From NCBI RefSeq assembly GCF_015207665.1, contig NZ_JADEWL010000019.1, positions 1 through 64,000 of the forward strand: DNA of 64,000 nucleotides, read 5' to 3'. Position numbers and translations under genes: made by a program. The notes under the pieces are model-generated. The model was not told where the DNA came from and did no database searches. It worked only from the letters and a program-made list of their open reading frames with translations. The DNA is from Plectonema cf. radiosum LEGE 06105. GTDB lineage: Bacteria > Cyanobacteriota > Cyanobacteriia > Cyanobacteriales > Nostocaceae. This document shows positions 8,170 through 18,086 of the stretch, in pieces (position 1 is the stretch's first letter; the number at the start of each line of letters is the position of its first letter).

Positions 8170-9705
8170 TCACTTTAAAGCTACTTGCCATATATTACCT
8201 GTTTTCTTCATTTCGACCAAGTTACACGACTCTAAGAAGTTGACAAAATTACGACTCAGATTTAATTCTTTGAGTATTTTGGTAATTCCTTTACCGTACT
8301 GTTTATTAAATCTTTCTCCTACAGTATGGATAGGAATATAATTACTTGGGGTTTTACCTACTACTTGAGTAATAATTTTAACTAGTGCTTGTTCTAAACT
8401 GGATTTATTTTCAAATGTCAATATTTGATTATCTGGTTTTTCTTCACTTGATATCTTGAACAAAGTAATATAAACTTCTGGATTTTCGGGTATTTGGTGA
8501 ATGACAAATTCAGGTTTATCGATAAAAATATTTTTTACAGTTTTACCGGGAAGGTGATGAGATACGACTTTATTGATACCAAAGCTATACTTCTCTTTAA
8601 ATCTTTTACAGATTTGAGTAAGCTTTATCCATTGATTCGATGTTTGTAATTGTTGCTCTTTAATTATGTCTTTAATTTGATATAAAAGTTGTTCTATAGA
8701 AGGTAATATTATGTGGTTTTCGGTTTCATTAGTTTTACTATTAAATATAGTTAAATTGCCAGATTGCTGACTAATTTGATAAACAGTTAATCCTTTTTGT
8801 TGAAGATGGTTACATAAATTAGTCATGACTGTATCTGAGGAACAAACCAAAACTTCCTTGACTTGAGGATAATGTTGATCAATTTGTGAACCAAAAGCAA
8901 TCATTTTACCGTCAGCATTATCTTTACCGCGAGGAACATGAATTAAATCGTATCCACGATGATGAAATTCAATATCTTTTTTACCCATACTTTGCCAGTT
9001 TGCAAAAGCAATTTTGATTTGAATGGGATGATTACAAATGGTTTTTAAAATCTGTTCTGTTTCAGTTGTAATTTGGATATTTTCTACATCTAAAAGTAAT
9101 ACTGCTATTCCTGTTTGCTGTTGATTCCCATTGCTAACAGGTAGCTCTTTTTTTATTGAATTTATATCTTGTTGATTTTGAGAAACTTTTAACTCATCTT
9201 TTAACTCATCCGTCGGAGCTAAAGATTCAATTGGTGCAGAGTTTATTGTATCTTGGTGATTTTCAGCTTGATGTTCTTTGGAGCTTATTTGATTATTATC
9301 ATCCGGTTTTGTTGCGATATTCTCAATTTTAGATTCTTTTGCTATTCTGGTTACATCTTGTTGAGATTCGGAAGTCTTTGACTCAGAAATATCAGGATTA
9401 AGTTGACGAATTTTTTCTTGTAATTTTACTAAAACAGGTGTGTTAATCGCTGAAGGTATTAACAAAGCTTTAATAAATATGTCCATTCGAGCAATTAAGG
9501 ATTCCCAATCTTGAGCATTACTAATTGCTTCAATTAACTTTGCTTTCAAACGCGATTGATTACTATTGTCACGCCATGGTATGCTTTTGTACTTATCGAG
9601 CAAAAGCTCTGGTTGCTGTTGTTGAATATAAATAACTGCTTGGCAAACATAGGAGCCAATTTTATTCAACAATGCTGTAGGGTATTTGGTCAGCGTAACA
9701 GTCAT
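8170..9705 (-). CDS. NYN (PIN-like) domain protein with two C-terminal OST-HTH/LOTUS-like domains
   Basis: A 511-residue soluble protein. Residues about 1-110 are helical and unassigned, and about 110-195 is a polar low-complexity linker. Residues about 198-340 look like a NYN/PIN-like nuclease fold, with acidic residues at the usual places: LLLDVENI, KDNADGKM and VCSSDTVM. Two repeated segments follow at about 345-425 and 435-511. Each has a basic 'FN/FKxxYxxGIxKxL'-like helix-turn-helix (FKEKYSFGINKVV; FNKQYGKGITKIL), which suggests OST-HTH/LOTUS RNA-binding modules. A role as an RNA-targeting nuclease is an inference. No partner gene is evident. The start is an ATG. Confidence 0.7.
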   Translation of the reverse strand: MTVTLTKYPTALLNKIGSYVCQAVIYIQQQQPELLLDKYKSIPWRDNSNQSRLKAKLIEAISNAQDWESLIARMDIFIKALLIPSAINTPVLVKLQEKIRQLNPDISESKTSESQQDVTRIAKESKIENIATKPDDNNQISSKEHQAENHQDTINSAPIESLAPTDELKDELKVSQNQQDINSIKKELPVSNGNQQQTGIAVLLLDVENIQITTETEQILKTICNHPIQIKIAFANWQSMGKKDIEFHHRGYDLIHVPRGKDNADGKMIAFGSQIDQHYPQVKEVLVCSSDTVMTNLCNHLQQKGLTVYQISQQSGNLTIFNSKTNETENHIILPSIEQLLYQIKDIIKEQQLQTSNQWIKLTQICKRFKEKYSFGINKVVSHHLPGKTVKNIFIDKPEFVIHQIPENPEVYITLFKISSEEKPDNQILTFENKSSLEQALVKIITQVVGKTPSNYIPIHTVGERFNKQYGKGITKILKELNLSRNFVNFLESCNLVEMKKTGNIWQVALK

Positions 9706-9949
9706 AGCTCGTTTGATTACAGTAGATAGGACATCCTAACTAATACCAATTTTTAAATGGTATATTTCCTTTTATATCTACTAAATAATTTATCTGATAA
9801 CCGTAAAATTGCTTAAGCAAGCCAATTTGAAGCAAAATAACAATTATAAACCCTCTATCTTTGAGATTCTAGTCAGAAACAGGGTTCGAGAGAATCAGAG
9901 CAATAAATATTAATAATTCATAAATTCACATTGCGATCGCGCTGATATT

Positions 9950-10678
9950 TTAGATTGATGGAGAAATGCTAATACCGAAGGGGATCAAGTTTTTATCCTC
10001 AAATCGATCAGATAAAAATTTGTCGTTAATTAGTTGTTGATAAGTTTCTAAGTTTTTGTTCCAATTCTGAAGAATTCGATGCAAATCTTGTAGTCTTTCT
10101 TGTTGGTGATTACCGACAATATTGTAGTTAAAATTTCCGGAGAATAATACTGCTGGGAGGGATTTTTCTGCGGAAATTTTGAGTAATCCTTCGTTGATGG
10201 TCAAATTCAATATATAATCTTCTAAAGTATAGGCTAATTGGATTGCAGCTTTTACGGGTGTTTTACCAAATTCTCGCCATTCTCCCGAAGCAAGCAGGTT
10301 TTTTAATACATAGTTAGCTGCACCATTTGATTCTGTAAAAGTTACAAATCCTTTGGGATTAATACCTACAGCTTGATATTGTATATTAGGTAGCTTTTCT
10401 ATAAATTTAGCAGCTAATTGAGAAATAATTTTTTGTTGGATATCTTTTTGATCAATAGCTTCTGCAAAAACTATACGGTTCGGTTGTGTAACAATTGCAA
10501 TCCCATTTTGAAACACAAGCTGAGTCAAGCTTTTTGTCTGAACAGCAGGACGTGCTAGTTCCCAATCGGATGAGATAATATTGCTATATTTCAAAAAATC
10601 CAGGTTGACAGCGTTGGGATTCAAATCTTTAGCTGTAATCGCGATCGCTAATTCCTGAATTTGTACAGTTTTATTCAT
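9950..10678 (-). CDS. Hypothetical protein
   Basis: A 242-residue soluble protein beginning MNKTVQIQELAIAI. It has no transmembrane segment, signal peptide or recognised catalytic motif. The start is an ATG in an AT-rich context. It stands alone between the NYN gene, 244 bp away, and the repeat-filled spacer before the VWA gene. I do not recognise the family and infer no function; a cyanobacterial conserved hypothetical is likely. Confidence 0.65.
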   Translation of the reverse strand: MNKTVQIQELAIAITAKDLNPNAVNLDFLKYSNIISSDWELARPAVQTKSLTQLVFQNGIAIVTQPNRIVFAEAIDQKDIQQKIISQLAAKFIEKLPNIQYQAVGINPKGFVTFTESNGAANYVLKNLLASGEWREFGKTPVKAAIQLAYTLEDYILNLTINEGLLKISAEKSLPAVLFSGNFNYNIVGNHQQERLQDLHRILQNWNKNLETYQQLINDKFLSDRFEDKNLIPFGISISPSI

Positions 10679-10808
10679 ATTTTTTACTTAGGTTTTAAAT
10701 GATACTTGCCGACATACTTCTAAGTATATATATGCAACTTTATTTATTTTAAAGGTAATAATATTAATATTGTGTTGGCAAGAATACTTATACGGTTTTG
10801 TATTGGTT

Positions 10809-11003
10809 GAGAAGTCGGGTTTTTTGAAAAATTGTCTGAGATTAGAGATATTTTTACTCCCCCGAACCGCTTTGAGATTACCTTTCACCCCTAGGGTGCG
10901 GTTCATCTCTTTTTACCTCTTCCCTCTGCGTACTCTGCGTCTAGTAAGGTTTTTAAAATCAGTAATCATAAGAGCGGGAAGGGAGTAGTAAAAACCCGAC
11001 TTC
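10809..11003. repeat. Inverted-repeat unit AGAAGTCGGG...CCCGACTTCT enclosing family A repeat
   Basis: AGAAGTCGGGTTTTT at the left and AAAAACCCGACTTCT at the right form about 15-bp inverted ends. Between them, 10856-10989 is a copy of dispersed repeat family A (CTCCCCCGAACCGCTTT ... GCGGGAAGGGAGTAGT). The whole spacer before the VWA gene stop is occupied by it. Confidence 0.65.
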
Positions 11004-11011
11004 TTTGGAGG

Positions 11012-12661
11012 TTAAACCATTGTAATCTCAGTACGAATAACGATATCGTTGAAGTCGTGATCTCCACCATTCCATAAGTCTTCAAAACCCAAGGTATTGT
11101 TTCCTAGGGAGCGAATATGCTCTACTCCATCGGAATTAGCTTGAGCAAAGGAGAAATAGACTTGACTAAAGTCTCCTTTGAGAGTATCAAGATTCCCGTC
11201 AGCAATCATGAAGGGAGCGTAAAGATATCCTCCTGAGAGGGTGTCTTGGATAATAGTGGAACTGAGGTTATCTACCCTTAGTTCAAGTTCGGGTTGATGA
11301 AGCTTCAGGGCTAATTCTGCATAAGCTTTACCATCACTAGGTTTAAGCTTGTTTCCAGTTATGGGATCGGTAATGGTTCCTTCTGCGTCTTCAATTTTGT
11401 AAAAACCGACAGTATTATCAAATAATGCTTCTCTATCTACAGCAAAAGTGATTGCTACATTACCTGTAAAGGATTCTAAGTTAAGTACGTTCCCATCGAT
11501 GATATTTTGCACTGTATTTTGGGGAACAATTGGTGAAGTTTGTTCGACATTATCGTTTTCGATGACCTCAACTTTAGGATATTCTGGTTTGTTATTCTCA
11601 AAAGTTGCAGGAAATTCAGTGATGTTGGTTCCCATATTATTCTCTTCGATGGAAATATCTGCAACGCTGAGAATAGGAAGCTCACTACCCAGTTTTGGAA
11701 CTAGTTGTATAGTTTGTGGAACTGTATTACCCAGATTTTCTTGATTATTATCTTTATCTGTTTCTGAATTAACGACTAAATCAACTGTAGTGTCGGGGAT
11801 TTGCTCAGTATAAACTATTTGTGCGGACAGCTTATTTTGTGTATCCTTTTCGGGATTTAAACCGTCAATGGAACCTGTAAAAGCTAAACCAGCAGAACTT
11901 TCTTCCAATTCTTCGGGTTGAATTGTTTCAATAATCTTGCCATCTAAAAGAATATTAATCTTAGAGATATCATCGCGAGAAAGTATAGAATTAACAAATT
12001 CATCTGCTAATTCTGATGCTTCAGCAACGATGGTAGGTTGATCTGAATCTACAATCCTTAATTCTTGAATATTTGCAGCACCAATACCATAAGCTTGAAC
12101 GTCAGCTACTGCTTGTAGCGCTTTTGCTGTATTTCTAAAACTTCCTCCCGTGGTTGAAAACCCATCAGAGAGAAAATAGACTTTATTGGTTGCTCCAAAA
12201 GGTACTGTAGAAAAGAACTGATTGGCTTTTTCGAGTGCTGCATTAAAATTAGTAAAACCATTAAGAGATAAACCTTCAATGGTTGAGATTGCTTGTGTTG
12301 CATTTAAGGGTGCGTTGAGCAATGCATCAGAACCAAAAGGAATTACTGCAAATTGCGATACCTCTGCAATCCCGCTATCAATTAACGACTTTGTTAAACT
12401 AATATAAGCATTTTTCGCGGCTTGAAGAGGCTTCCCGCTCATGCTGTCTGATACGTCAATAATGTAAGCAAAGTTGTACTGAGTATTTTGCTGTACCGGC
12501 GAGAGAGTTATTTTATAATTAGCATTGTCATCAAGGTTAAGAGATGCTGTACCTAGGTTTTGGTTTTCGCGAGCGATGACGTTAACTTGTGTAGAATTTG
12601 GCATTGTTATCAACATTTTGTTAGTATTGGTATAGATATGTTTTTTTTGGGATGGAACCAT
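11012..12661 (-). CDS. Secreted VWA-domain protein with C-terminal DUF4114
   Basis: Residues about 50-240 form a von Willebrand A domain with an intact MIDAS: DVSDSMSG, the Thr in GFTNFNAAL and the Asp in FLSDGFST. Residues about 395-549 are DUF4114, ending in LGFEDLWNGGDHDFND. That Asp-rich motif is repeated in the CAP, phytase/PhoD and cadherin-like proteins downstream. There is no N-terminal signal peptide, and export by the neighbouring type I system is an inference. It may bind surfaces or partner proteins in a metal-dependent way. Internal ATGs at 12616 and 12604 are alternative starts; the latter gives MPNSTQVNV and is plausible. Confidence 0.82.
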   Translation of the reverse strand: MVPSQKKHIYTNTNKMLITMPNSTQVNVIARENQNLGTASLNLDDNANYKITLSPVQQNTQYNFAYIIDVSDSMSGKPLQAAKNAYISLTKSLIDSGIAEVSQFAVIPFGSDALLNAPLNATQAISTIEGLSLNGFTNFNAALEKANQFFSTVPFGATNKVYFLSDGFSTTGGSFRNTAKALQAVADVQAYGIGAANIQELRIVDSDQPTIVAEASELADEFVNSILSRDDISKINILLDGKIIETIQPEELEESSAGLAFTGSIDGLNPEKDTQNKLSAQIVYTEQIPDTTVDLVVNSETDKDNNQENLGNTVPQTIQLVPKLGSELPILSVADISIEENNMGTNITEFPATFENNKPEYPKVEVIENDNVEQTSPIVPQNTVQNIIDGNVLNLESFTGNVAITFAVDREALFDNTVGFYKIEDAEGTITDPITGNKLKPSDGKAYAELALKLHQPELELRVDNLSSTIIQDTLSGGYLYAPFMIADGNLDTLKGDFSQVYFSFAQANSDGVEHIRSLGNNTLGFEDLWNGGDHDFNDIVIRTEITMV

Positions 12662-13343
12662 TCAAAAATGTCTGAAGGCGATTTCATCCTTTAGTATCAA
12701 AAATCCTTATTTGGGCAGCGTGAAATTAAGAAAACTTGAAAAATTTTCTTGAAAACCAAACTACTAGCCGTAAAAAAAAATTAAATAGGGTGAGAAAATA
12801 TTAACCTACTATTGTGCATCAGTTTAAAAGCCTGATATAGAAGGTTTGAGTTACCTTTATTTCAACTTTTCCGAGTTTTAGTAAGCTGCAATACTGTAAT
12901 ACAGTATATTCTGCTTGTCCTCCGGAAATGTTGTGTAAACACTGATAAAATTTTTTTCACTCAGCGCGTGTTAGAAGTAGAACACGAAATACTGCTTTTT
13001 TGATAGAAATTAATGAATTATTTATTTTCTACCATCAACAAAACTACTTTCTTACACTTATTTCTCGGCTGAGTAAAATATAGGGAACATTAACTTACAC
13101 TTTTTTAGAGAACTTATTTATATACAATAATCTAAAAAAAAAGAAAGTAAGTAAAGAAACACACATATTTTATTTCTTTATAGAAAGTTTATTAATTGTT
13201 CATGATTTCGGATAAGAAATTTTTCACCTTGCTGTAATTAACTAGGTGAAACCGGACTTCAATACCCGAATCTTCAGAAGTTGGGTTTTTTTTACTTGTA
13301 AGGGTGTTATCGATAGTGATTGTAAAAACCGGACTTCAATAAC
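12662..13343. other. Intergenic region, no gene seen
   Basis: AT-rich spacer upstream of the VWA gene and downstream of the HlyD gene. The only structure noted is a degenerate member of the GTCGGGTTTTT hairpin family at about 13246-13340, with AACCGGACTTCAA, AGAAGTTGGGTTTTTTT and AACCGGACTTCAA. I could not identify a promoter with confidence. Confidence 0.5.
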
Positions 13344-14894
13344 CTATCTGACAAATTTGACGCTTTCGGCTGTTTGAGTAAATTTATCCGTAAATATACT
13401 TAAAATGCTTCTGTCCCTAGTTTTAATGTTTGCAGTAACAGACATCCCCGATTGCAAAGGTAATTGCCTTCCGTTGGCTGCTAAAGTTTGTCGATCTAAC
13501 TCAACTTTTGCTGGAAAACGGTAGTAGGGATAAATTTGATCTGGAGGTAAAGCATCTTTACCAATTGAGACCAGAGTGCCTTTAATATCGCCGAACTCAC
13601 TGAAATTATAGCTTTCAAATCTAACATCAACCGGCATTCCTTCTTTGACAAACCCGATATCTTTATTAGTAATAAACACTTCTGCTTTCAGCGATTGTTC
13701 CGGTACTACTTTCAGCACGGGTTCCGTAGTATTAGCAACATAACCCGGATTACTTGCTTTCATATCAAATATAACTCCATCTACCGGAGCTTTTACAACT
13801 TGGTAATCTCTAGTTAACAAAGCTTGCTTAATTTGACCATCGAGTTCGGCAATTCGTTTTTCATTTTCGACTATAGATTTATTAATTTGACTGTCAATTT
13901 CAGCAATACGTTTTTCATTGTCTGCGATTTGAGTCAATATATCTTTAGTAGAAGTTGATAAAGCATTTTGCAACTGCTGACCTGTTTGAGTAATAGCTAA
14001 CCTCAAACGCTGTATCTCTTGAGAAAGTTGAGCAACTTCACTTTGACGGTTGCTAACCTCTTGCTTTTGTTGTAAGTATTGTAAACGAGCGATCGCCCCT
14101 TCTTTGTACAATGGTTCTAAATCGTTAAGAATACCTTGATTGATGCTGAGTATGTTTCTGGAATTATCCAGTTTTTCTTTAGTTTGTGCTAATTGTTGTT
14201 GTAATTGAGCTTGTTCTAACTTGATTTGAGCGCCTTGAGACCTTAATTCTTCTTGGCTGGAAAACAAACGCAGTTGCTGCTCCCCGGTCAAATTTACACC
14301 ATTGCTATTTCCGCTTAACAGCACTCGATAAAATTGATTTTCTTTTAATAAAGCAGCCCGACTTTGAGCCAAGTTAGCCATTTCTTGGGGTACTTGGATC
14401 GAAGCTGTTGTTGGTAAAGAACCCGAAACGCTGAATAAACTGCGATAAAATTGATTTTCTAACTTTAAAGCTTCGCGAACTTTTCTCGTCGAAACCAATT
14501 CTGCTTCAGCCGCAGCGTGATCCAGACGTAACAGTAAGTCTCCTTGTTTTACCCGGTCTCCATCCTTAACAAAGACCTCTTTTACCATACCATTTACAGG
14601 AACCTGGACTTCTCTAACCGTTCCTTGGGGTTCTAGCTTTCCTTGAGCGGGGACAGCTTGGTCAATTCGAGAAAAATACGCCCAGGTAACGGTAAAAACA
14701 GTTACACCCAAAATACTCCATAGCGCCGCCCGTGAAAATAGTGGCGATCGCCGCAGAATTACGGGTTGATCAAACTCAGAAACTCTTGATTTACCATTTT
14801 TCTGAGGAATCGAATCTTGGGGACTGTTCCCTAATCCAGGGAGTAGCGTTTGTCGTGAGCCATTACCGTTGAGATTTCCGTTTAATTGAGTCAT
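13344..14894 (-). CDS. HlyD-family membrane fusion protein (type I secretion adaptor)
   Basis: Periplasmic adaptor linking an ABC exporter to an outer-membrane channel. The N-terminus (about 50 residues) is cytoplasmic, and one transmembrane helix lies at about 55-75 (AALWSILGVTVFTVTWAYF). The first lipoyl half follows (VQVPVNGMVKEVFVKDGDRV), then a long Gln/Glu-rich coiled coil at about 140-355. The second half (VVKAPVDGVIFDMKA) and a beta-barrel region (INKDIGF-like, PVDVRFESYNF) complete the fold. Its 516 residues fit the family. It lies about 145 bp downstream of the exporter on the same strand, with a repeat tract between. An outer-membrane TolC-like partner is not in the window. Confidence 0.9.
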   Translation of the reverse strand: MTQLNGNLNGNGSRQTLLPGLGNSPQDSIPQKNGKSRVSEFDQPVILRRSPLFSRAALWSILGVTVFTVTWAYFSRIDQAVPAQGKLEPQGTVREVQVPVNGMVKEVFVKDGDRVKQGDLLLRLDHAAAEAELVSTRKVREALKLENQFYRSLFSVSGSLPTTASIQVPQEMANLAQSRAALLKENQFYRVLLSGNSNGVNLTGEQQLRLFSSQEELRSQGAQIKLEQAQLQQQLAQTKEKLDNSRNILSINQGILNDLEPLYKEGAIARLQYLQQKQEVSNRQSEVAQLSQEIQRLRLAITQTGQQLQNALSTSTKDILTQIADNEKRIAEIDSQINKSIVENEKRIAELDGQIKQALLTRDYQVVKAPVDGVIFDMKASNPGYVANTTEPVLKVVPEQSLKAEVFITNKDIGFVKEGMPVDVRFESYNFSEFGDIKGTLVSIGKDALPPDQIYPYYRFPAKVELDRQTLAANGRQLPLQSGMSVTANIKTRDRSILSIFTDKFTQTAESVKFVR

Positions 14895-14900
14895 AAAAAA

Positions 14901-15034
14901 ATTTTAGATTTTAGATTTTAGATTGAAGATCAGGAGTCAGGAGTTAGGAGTTAAGAGTTAGGAGTTTTTAATTCTTCCCCTTGTCTCCTTGTCTCCCCAT
15001 CTCCGATTACCGATTACCGATTACCAATTACCAT
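14901..15034. repeat. Compound STRR block between hlyD-like and ABC exporter genes
   Basis: Consecutive tracts of TTTAGAT, GGAGTTA, CTTGTCT/CCCCATC and GATTACC/AATTACC heptamers. The same units occur separately elsewhere in the window, so this gap has collected several different STRR families. Confidence 0.7.
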
Positions 15035-15038
15035 TTTT

Positions 15039-18000
15039 TTAAATTTGCGCTTCCTGTTGTTGATACAGACAGTAGTAACGTCCTTTGAGTGACATTAATT
15101 CTTGGTGGGTTCCTTGTTCTACAACGTAACCTTTATCTAACATCAAGATAGTATCGGCATTGCGGATAGTACTTAATCTATGAGTAATAAAGAAAACAGT
15201 CCTCCCTTTAAATGCTTCTGCTAAATTTAAGCATACCTGACGTTCGGATTCGTAGTCTAGAGCGCTGGTAGCTTCATCAAGGATTAATAAACGGGGATTT
15301 TGTAAAATTGTCCGAGCAATTGCGATTCTTTGCCGCTGTCCGCCGGATAAAGCGCTACCTCGCTCACCGACTCTACTATTGTACCCATTGGGTAGATCCA
15401 TGATAAAATCATGTGCCACTGCGATTTTAGCTGCTTCGATAATCTCCTCTGGGGTGGCATCAGGATAATTTAAAGCGATGTTTTCCTGGACTGGTCCTTC
15501 AAAAAGTAGGGTATCTTGAGGCACAATCCCTACTTGCTCTCGCAGGGAGTAAAGTTCTACTTTATTGATGTCGTAACCGTCGATGAGAATGCGTCCGGAT
15601 TCTAAAGGATACAAGCGCGGTACCAGTTTCATTAGCGTACTTTTACCGGAACCACTTTGTCCGACGACACCAACAAATACCCCCGCCGGAAATTCTAAGT
15701 TAATGTTATTCAACTGCATCGGTCCAGTAGGTTTGAAGCGGAAGGAGACGTTATCAAATTTTACAGCCCCTTCAATCATCGGCATCGGAATGTTACCCTT
15801 ATCTTCTTCAGTGGCTTCTTGGGGAGAGTCGATAATGTCGCTCAAACGCTCCAAGGATAAAGCAGTTTCTTGGAAGTTTTGCCATAGTTGGGTAAGACGC
15901 AGTAACGGAGAAGTCACGTAACCGGCAATGATCCGAAAAGCGATTAATTCTCCTAAAGTTAATTTTTGGTCTAATACTAAAAAAGCCCCTACCCAGAGTA
16001 CGAGTAACCCGGAAAGTTTGTTGAGAAATCCACTGGTAGAACTAGCACTAGTAGAAGTTAACACTGTTTTGAAGCCAGCACTCACATAGCGAGCATAACG
16101 TTCTTGCCACTGCCAGCGCGATCGCAATTCAATATTTTGGGCTTTAACTGTCTGGATACCCGATAAAATCTCTACTAGGTGGGATTGCGCTTCAGCGTTA
16201 CGTTCTGCTTTGACTCGTAGTTGTCGGCGGACAATAGGAGAAACTACGAAGGTAAGAATGGCAAATAATGGCAATGTCGCCAGAGCTACTAAAGCCAGTA
16301 ACCAGCTATAAATAAACATCACCACGATGTAAATTACCGAGAAAATTGCATCTAACACCACAGTTAGAGCGGTTCCGGTTAAAAATTGGCGAATTTTTTC
16401 TAATTCGTTCACCCTGGTGGAAAGTTCACCCACAGGTCGTTTTTCAAAGTACCGTAATGGTAAGCGTAACAAGTGGTCGATAATTTCCGAACCCAAGGTT
16501 AAGTCAATGCGGTTGGTGGTATCGACAAATAAATAAGTCCGAATACTAGTAAGTACTGCTTCAAAGACTGCAATTACCAAGAGGAATATACCGAGAACTT
16601 GTAGAGTGTCGGGGCTGTTCTGGTTAATTACTTTATCGATAATTACCTGGGTTACTAAAGGGTTTGCCAAACCAAATAATTGTACGAAGAAAGAAGCCAC
16701 AAATACTTCTGTAAGTACGCCTTTATACTTAACTAAGGAAGGTAAAAACCAACTGAGTCCAAATTTTTGCTGAGGTGTTTCCGAGGTGGCTTGCAGCAGC
16801 AATACGGGAACGACATCTTGTTGTTGCTCTTCTTTGGGTTGGGGATTCGATTGTATCAGCACCTGCGCTACATCTGAGGGCTTTTGACGCAGGATTCCGG
16901 ATTCTGGTACCCCAAGGACGATGGTTTTAGGGCTAATTTCGTAAAGTACAGCAAAACTGTCTTGCCATTGTACGATGGCGGGTGCTTCAATTCTACCAAT
17001 AGCGTTTGCAGGTACGCCGATTAATTGGGGTCTTAAACCGACTAATTGCGCTACAGCACCGCACTGCTGCAACGATAACGAACCCGTGCGTTTTTGCTGA
17101 TTAATTAATACTTTACGAATCACTTCCCGACGGAAGGGCATATTTAGATGCTTGCTCAACATCTGGAAACAAGCCAGAATCGCGTTTAATCCGCCACTAC
17201 CGCGCACATGAGGATATTTACTACCAGCAGAATCTCGCTTAGTATTGTTTGCGGCTTCTGGTGGTTCTACTGGTGCGTAAGGAATATCATCGAAAGAATT
17301 TGAAGATGTGCCAGCGGGAATTACTTCTGCGATGTGAGCTTGTTGAGCTTCTTCCCCGATATCTTCGAGCCTTGGTTGGGGTGAAAAAACATTTGCTGGT
17401 AAACCTAACAACCGTACTCGACTTCCTTTTGGTAAAGATTCGGTGGAGTCAAAGCGATTACCGATTACATCGGGAGAAACTGTTCCTCCACTTACTAACC
17501 ACAGATAATCGGGATTTAATTGCTTGGCAGCTTCGCGAGTTGTTAAATTAACAATTTGTGCATCATCGAAAATTTTCAGCGTTAATTCCTTACAATTATT
17601 GCAATCGGATGCTTCTAGAATCAACTGGCTATTTGCATGAGTTTTTAATTGCTTCGAGAGTAACTCAAATACTTCAACTATTCCCGCACGAGGGTAAAAA
17701 TACGATGCAAAACTTTCTTCTTGACTTAATAAAGCCAGAAAATCCTCAGTATTTAAGTTAATACAAATAACTTCCGTTGAAGCAATGGCAGTAGAACCAC
17801 CTATTCCCCGTAAAGCTTCGAGCCAACCCATAACCTCTCCAGGTTGCAATCTTGCCAAAGTTACGGGTATTTGGGTTTCGGGTTCGTAACCCAATAAACG
17901 CACTTGTCCCGAATGCAAAATCGATACTTGAGCGGGCATTTTTTCCCGCGCTAAAATCACTTGTCCCATCCGGTAGCGGAACAGTTGTGCTTTTTCTAAA

Positions 18001-18086
18001 AGCTTTGACAGTACAGCCGGTTGTAGCTGATTAAAGGGGCTGATTTCCGCTAAAAATTCTTGAATGTTAGTTGTTGTATAAGCCAT
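15039..18086 (-). CDS. Type I secretion ABC exporter with cyclic-nucleotide-binding-like and C39-like N-terminal domains
   Basis: An HlyB-like ATP-driven exporter of 1015 residues. Residues about 10-150 resemble a cNMP-binding/CRP-like domain (ILHSGQVRLLGY, LQPGEVMGWLEAL). Residues about 290-410 are a C39-peptidase-like domain with RGSGGLNAILACF where active peptidases carry the catalytic DC, so it probably binds substrate rather than cleaving it. The membrane domain spans about 455-740. The ATPase has Walker A GQSGSGKST, signature LSGGQRQRIAIAR, Walker B LLILDEATSALD and the H-loop THRLST. It lies between the PPIase and HlyD genes on one strand. The likely cargo is the DUF4114/RTX proteins nearby (inference). 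Confidence 0.9.
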   Translation of the reverse strand: MAYTTTNIQEFLAEISPFNQLQPAVLSKLLEKAQLFRYRMGQVILAREKMPAQVSILHSGQVRLLGYEPETQIPVTLARLQPGEVMGWLEALRGIGGSTAIASTEVICINLNTEDFLALLSQEESFASYFYPRAGIVEVFELLSKQLKTHANSQLILEASDCNNCKELTLKIFDDAQIVNLTTREAAKQLNPDYLWLVSGGTVSPDVIGNRFDSTESLPKGSRVRLLGLPANVFSPQPRLEDIGEEAQQAHIAEVIPAGTSSNSFDDIPYAPVEPPEAANNTKRDSAGSKYPHVRGSGGLNAILACFQMLSKHLNMPFRREVIRKVLINQQKRTGSLSLQQCGAVAQLVGLRPQLIGVPANAIGRIEAPAIVQWQDSFAVLYEISPKTIVLGVPESGILRQKPSDVAQVLIQSNPQPKEEQQQDVVPVLLLQATSETPQQKFGLSWFLPSLVKYKGVLTEVFVASFFVQLFGLANPLVTQVIIDKVINQNSPDTLQVLGIFLLVIAVFEAVLTSIRTYLFVDTTNRIDLTLGSEIIDHLLRLPLRYFEKRPVGELSTRVNELEKIRQFLTGTALTVVLDAIFSVIYIVVMFIYSWLLALVALATLPLFAILTFVVSPIVRRQLRVKAERNAEAQSHLVEILSGIQTVKAQNIELRSRWQWQERYARYVSAGFKTVLTSTSASSTSGFLNKLSGLLVLWVGAFLVLDQKLTLGELIAFRIIAGYVTSPLLRLTQLWQNFQETALSLERLSDIIDSPQEATEEDKGNIPMPMIEGAVKFDNVSFRFKPTGPMQLNNINLEFPAGVFVGVVGQSGSGKSTLMKLVPRLYPLESGRILIDGYDINKVELYSLREQVGIVPQDTLLFEGPVQENIALNYPDATPEEIIEAAKIAVAHDFIMDLPNGYNSRVGERGSALSGGQRQRIAIARTILQNPRLLILDEATSALDYESERQVCLNLAEAFKGRTVFFITHRLSTIRNADTILMLDKGYVVEQGTHQELMSLKGRYYCLYQQQEAQI

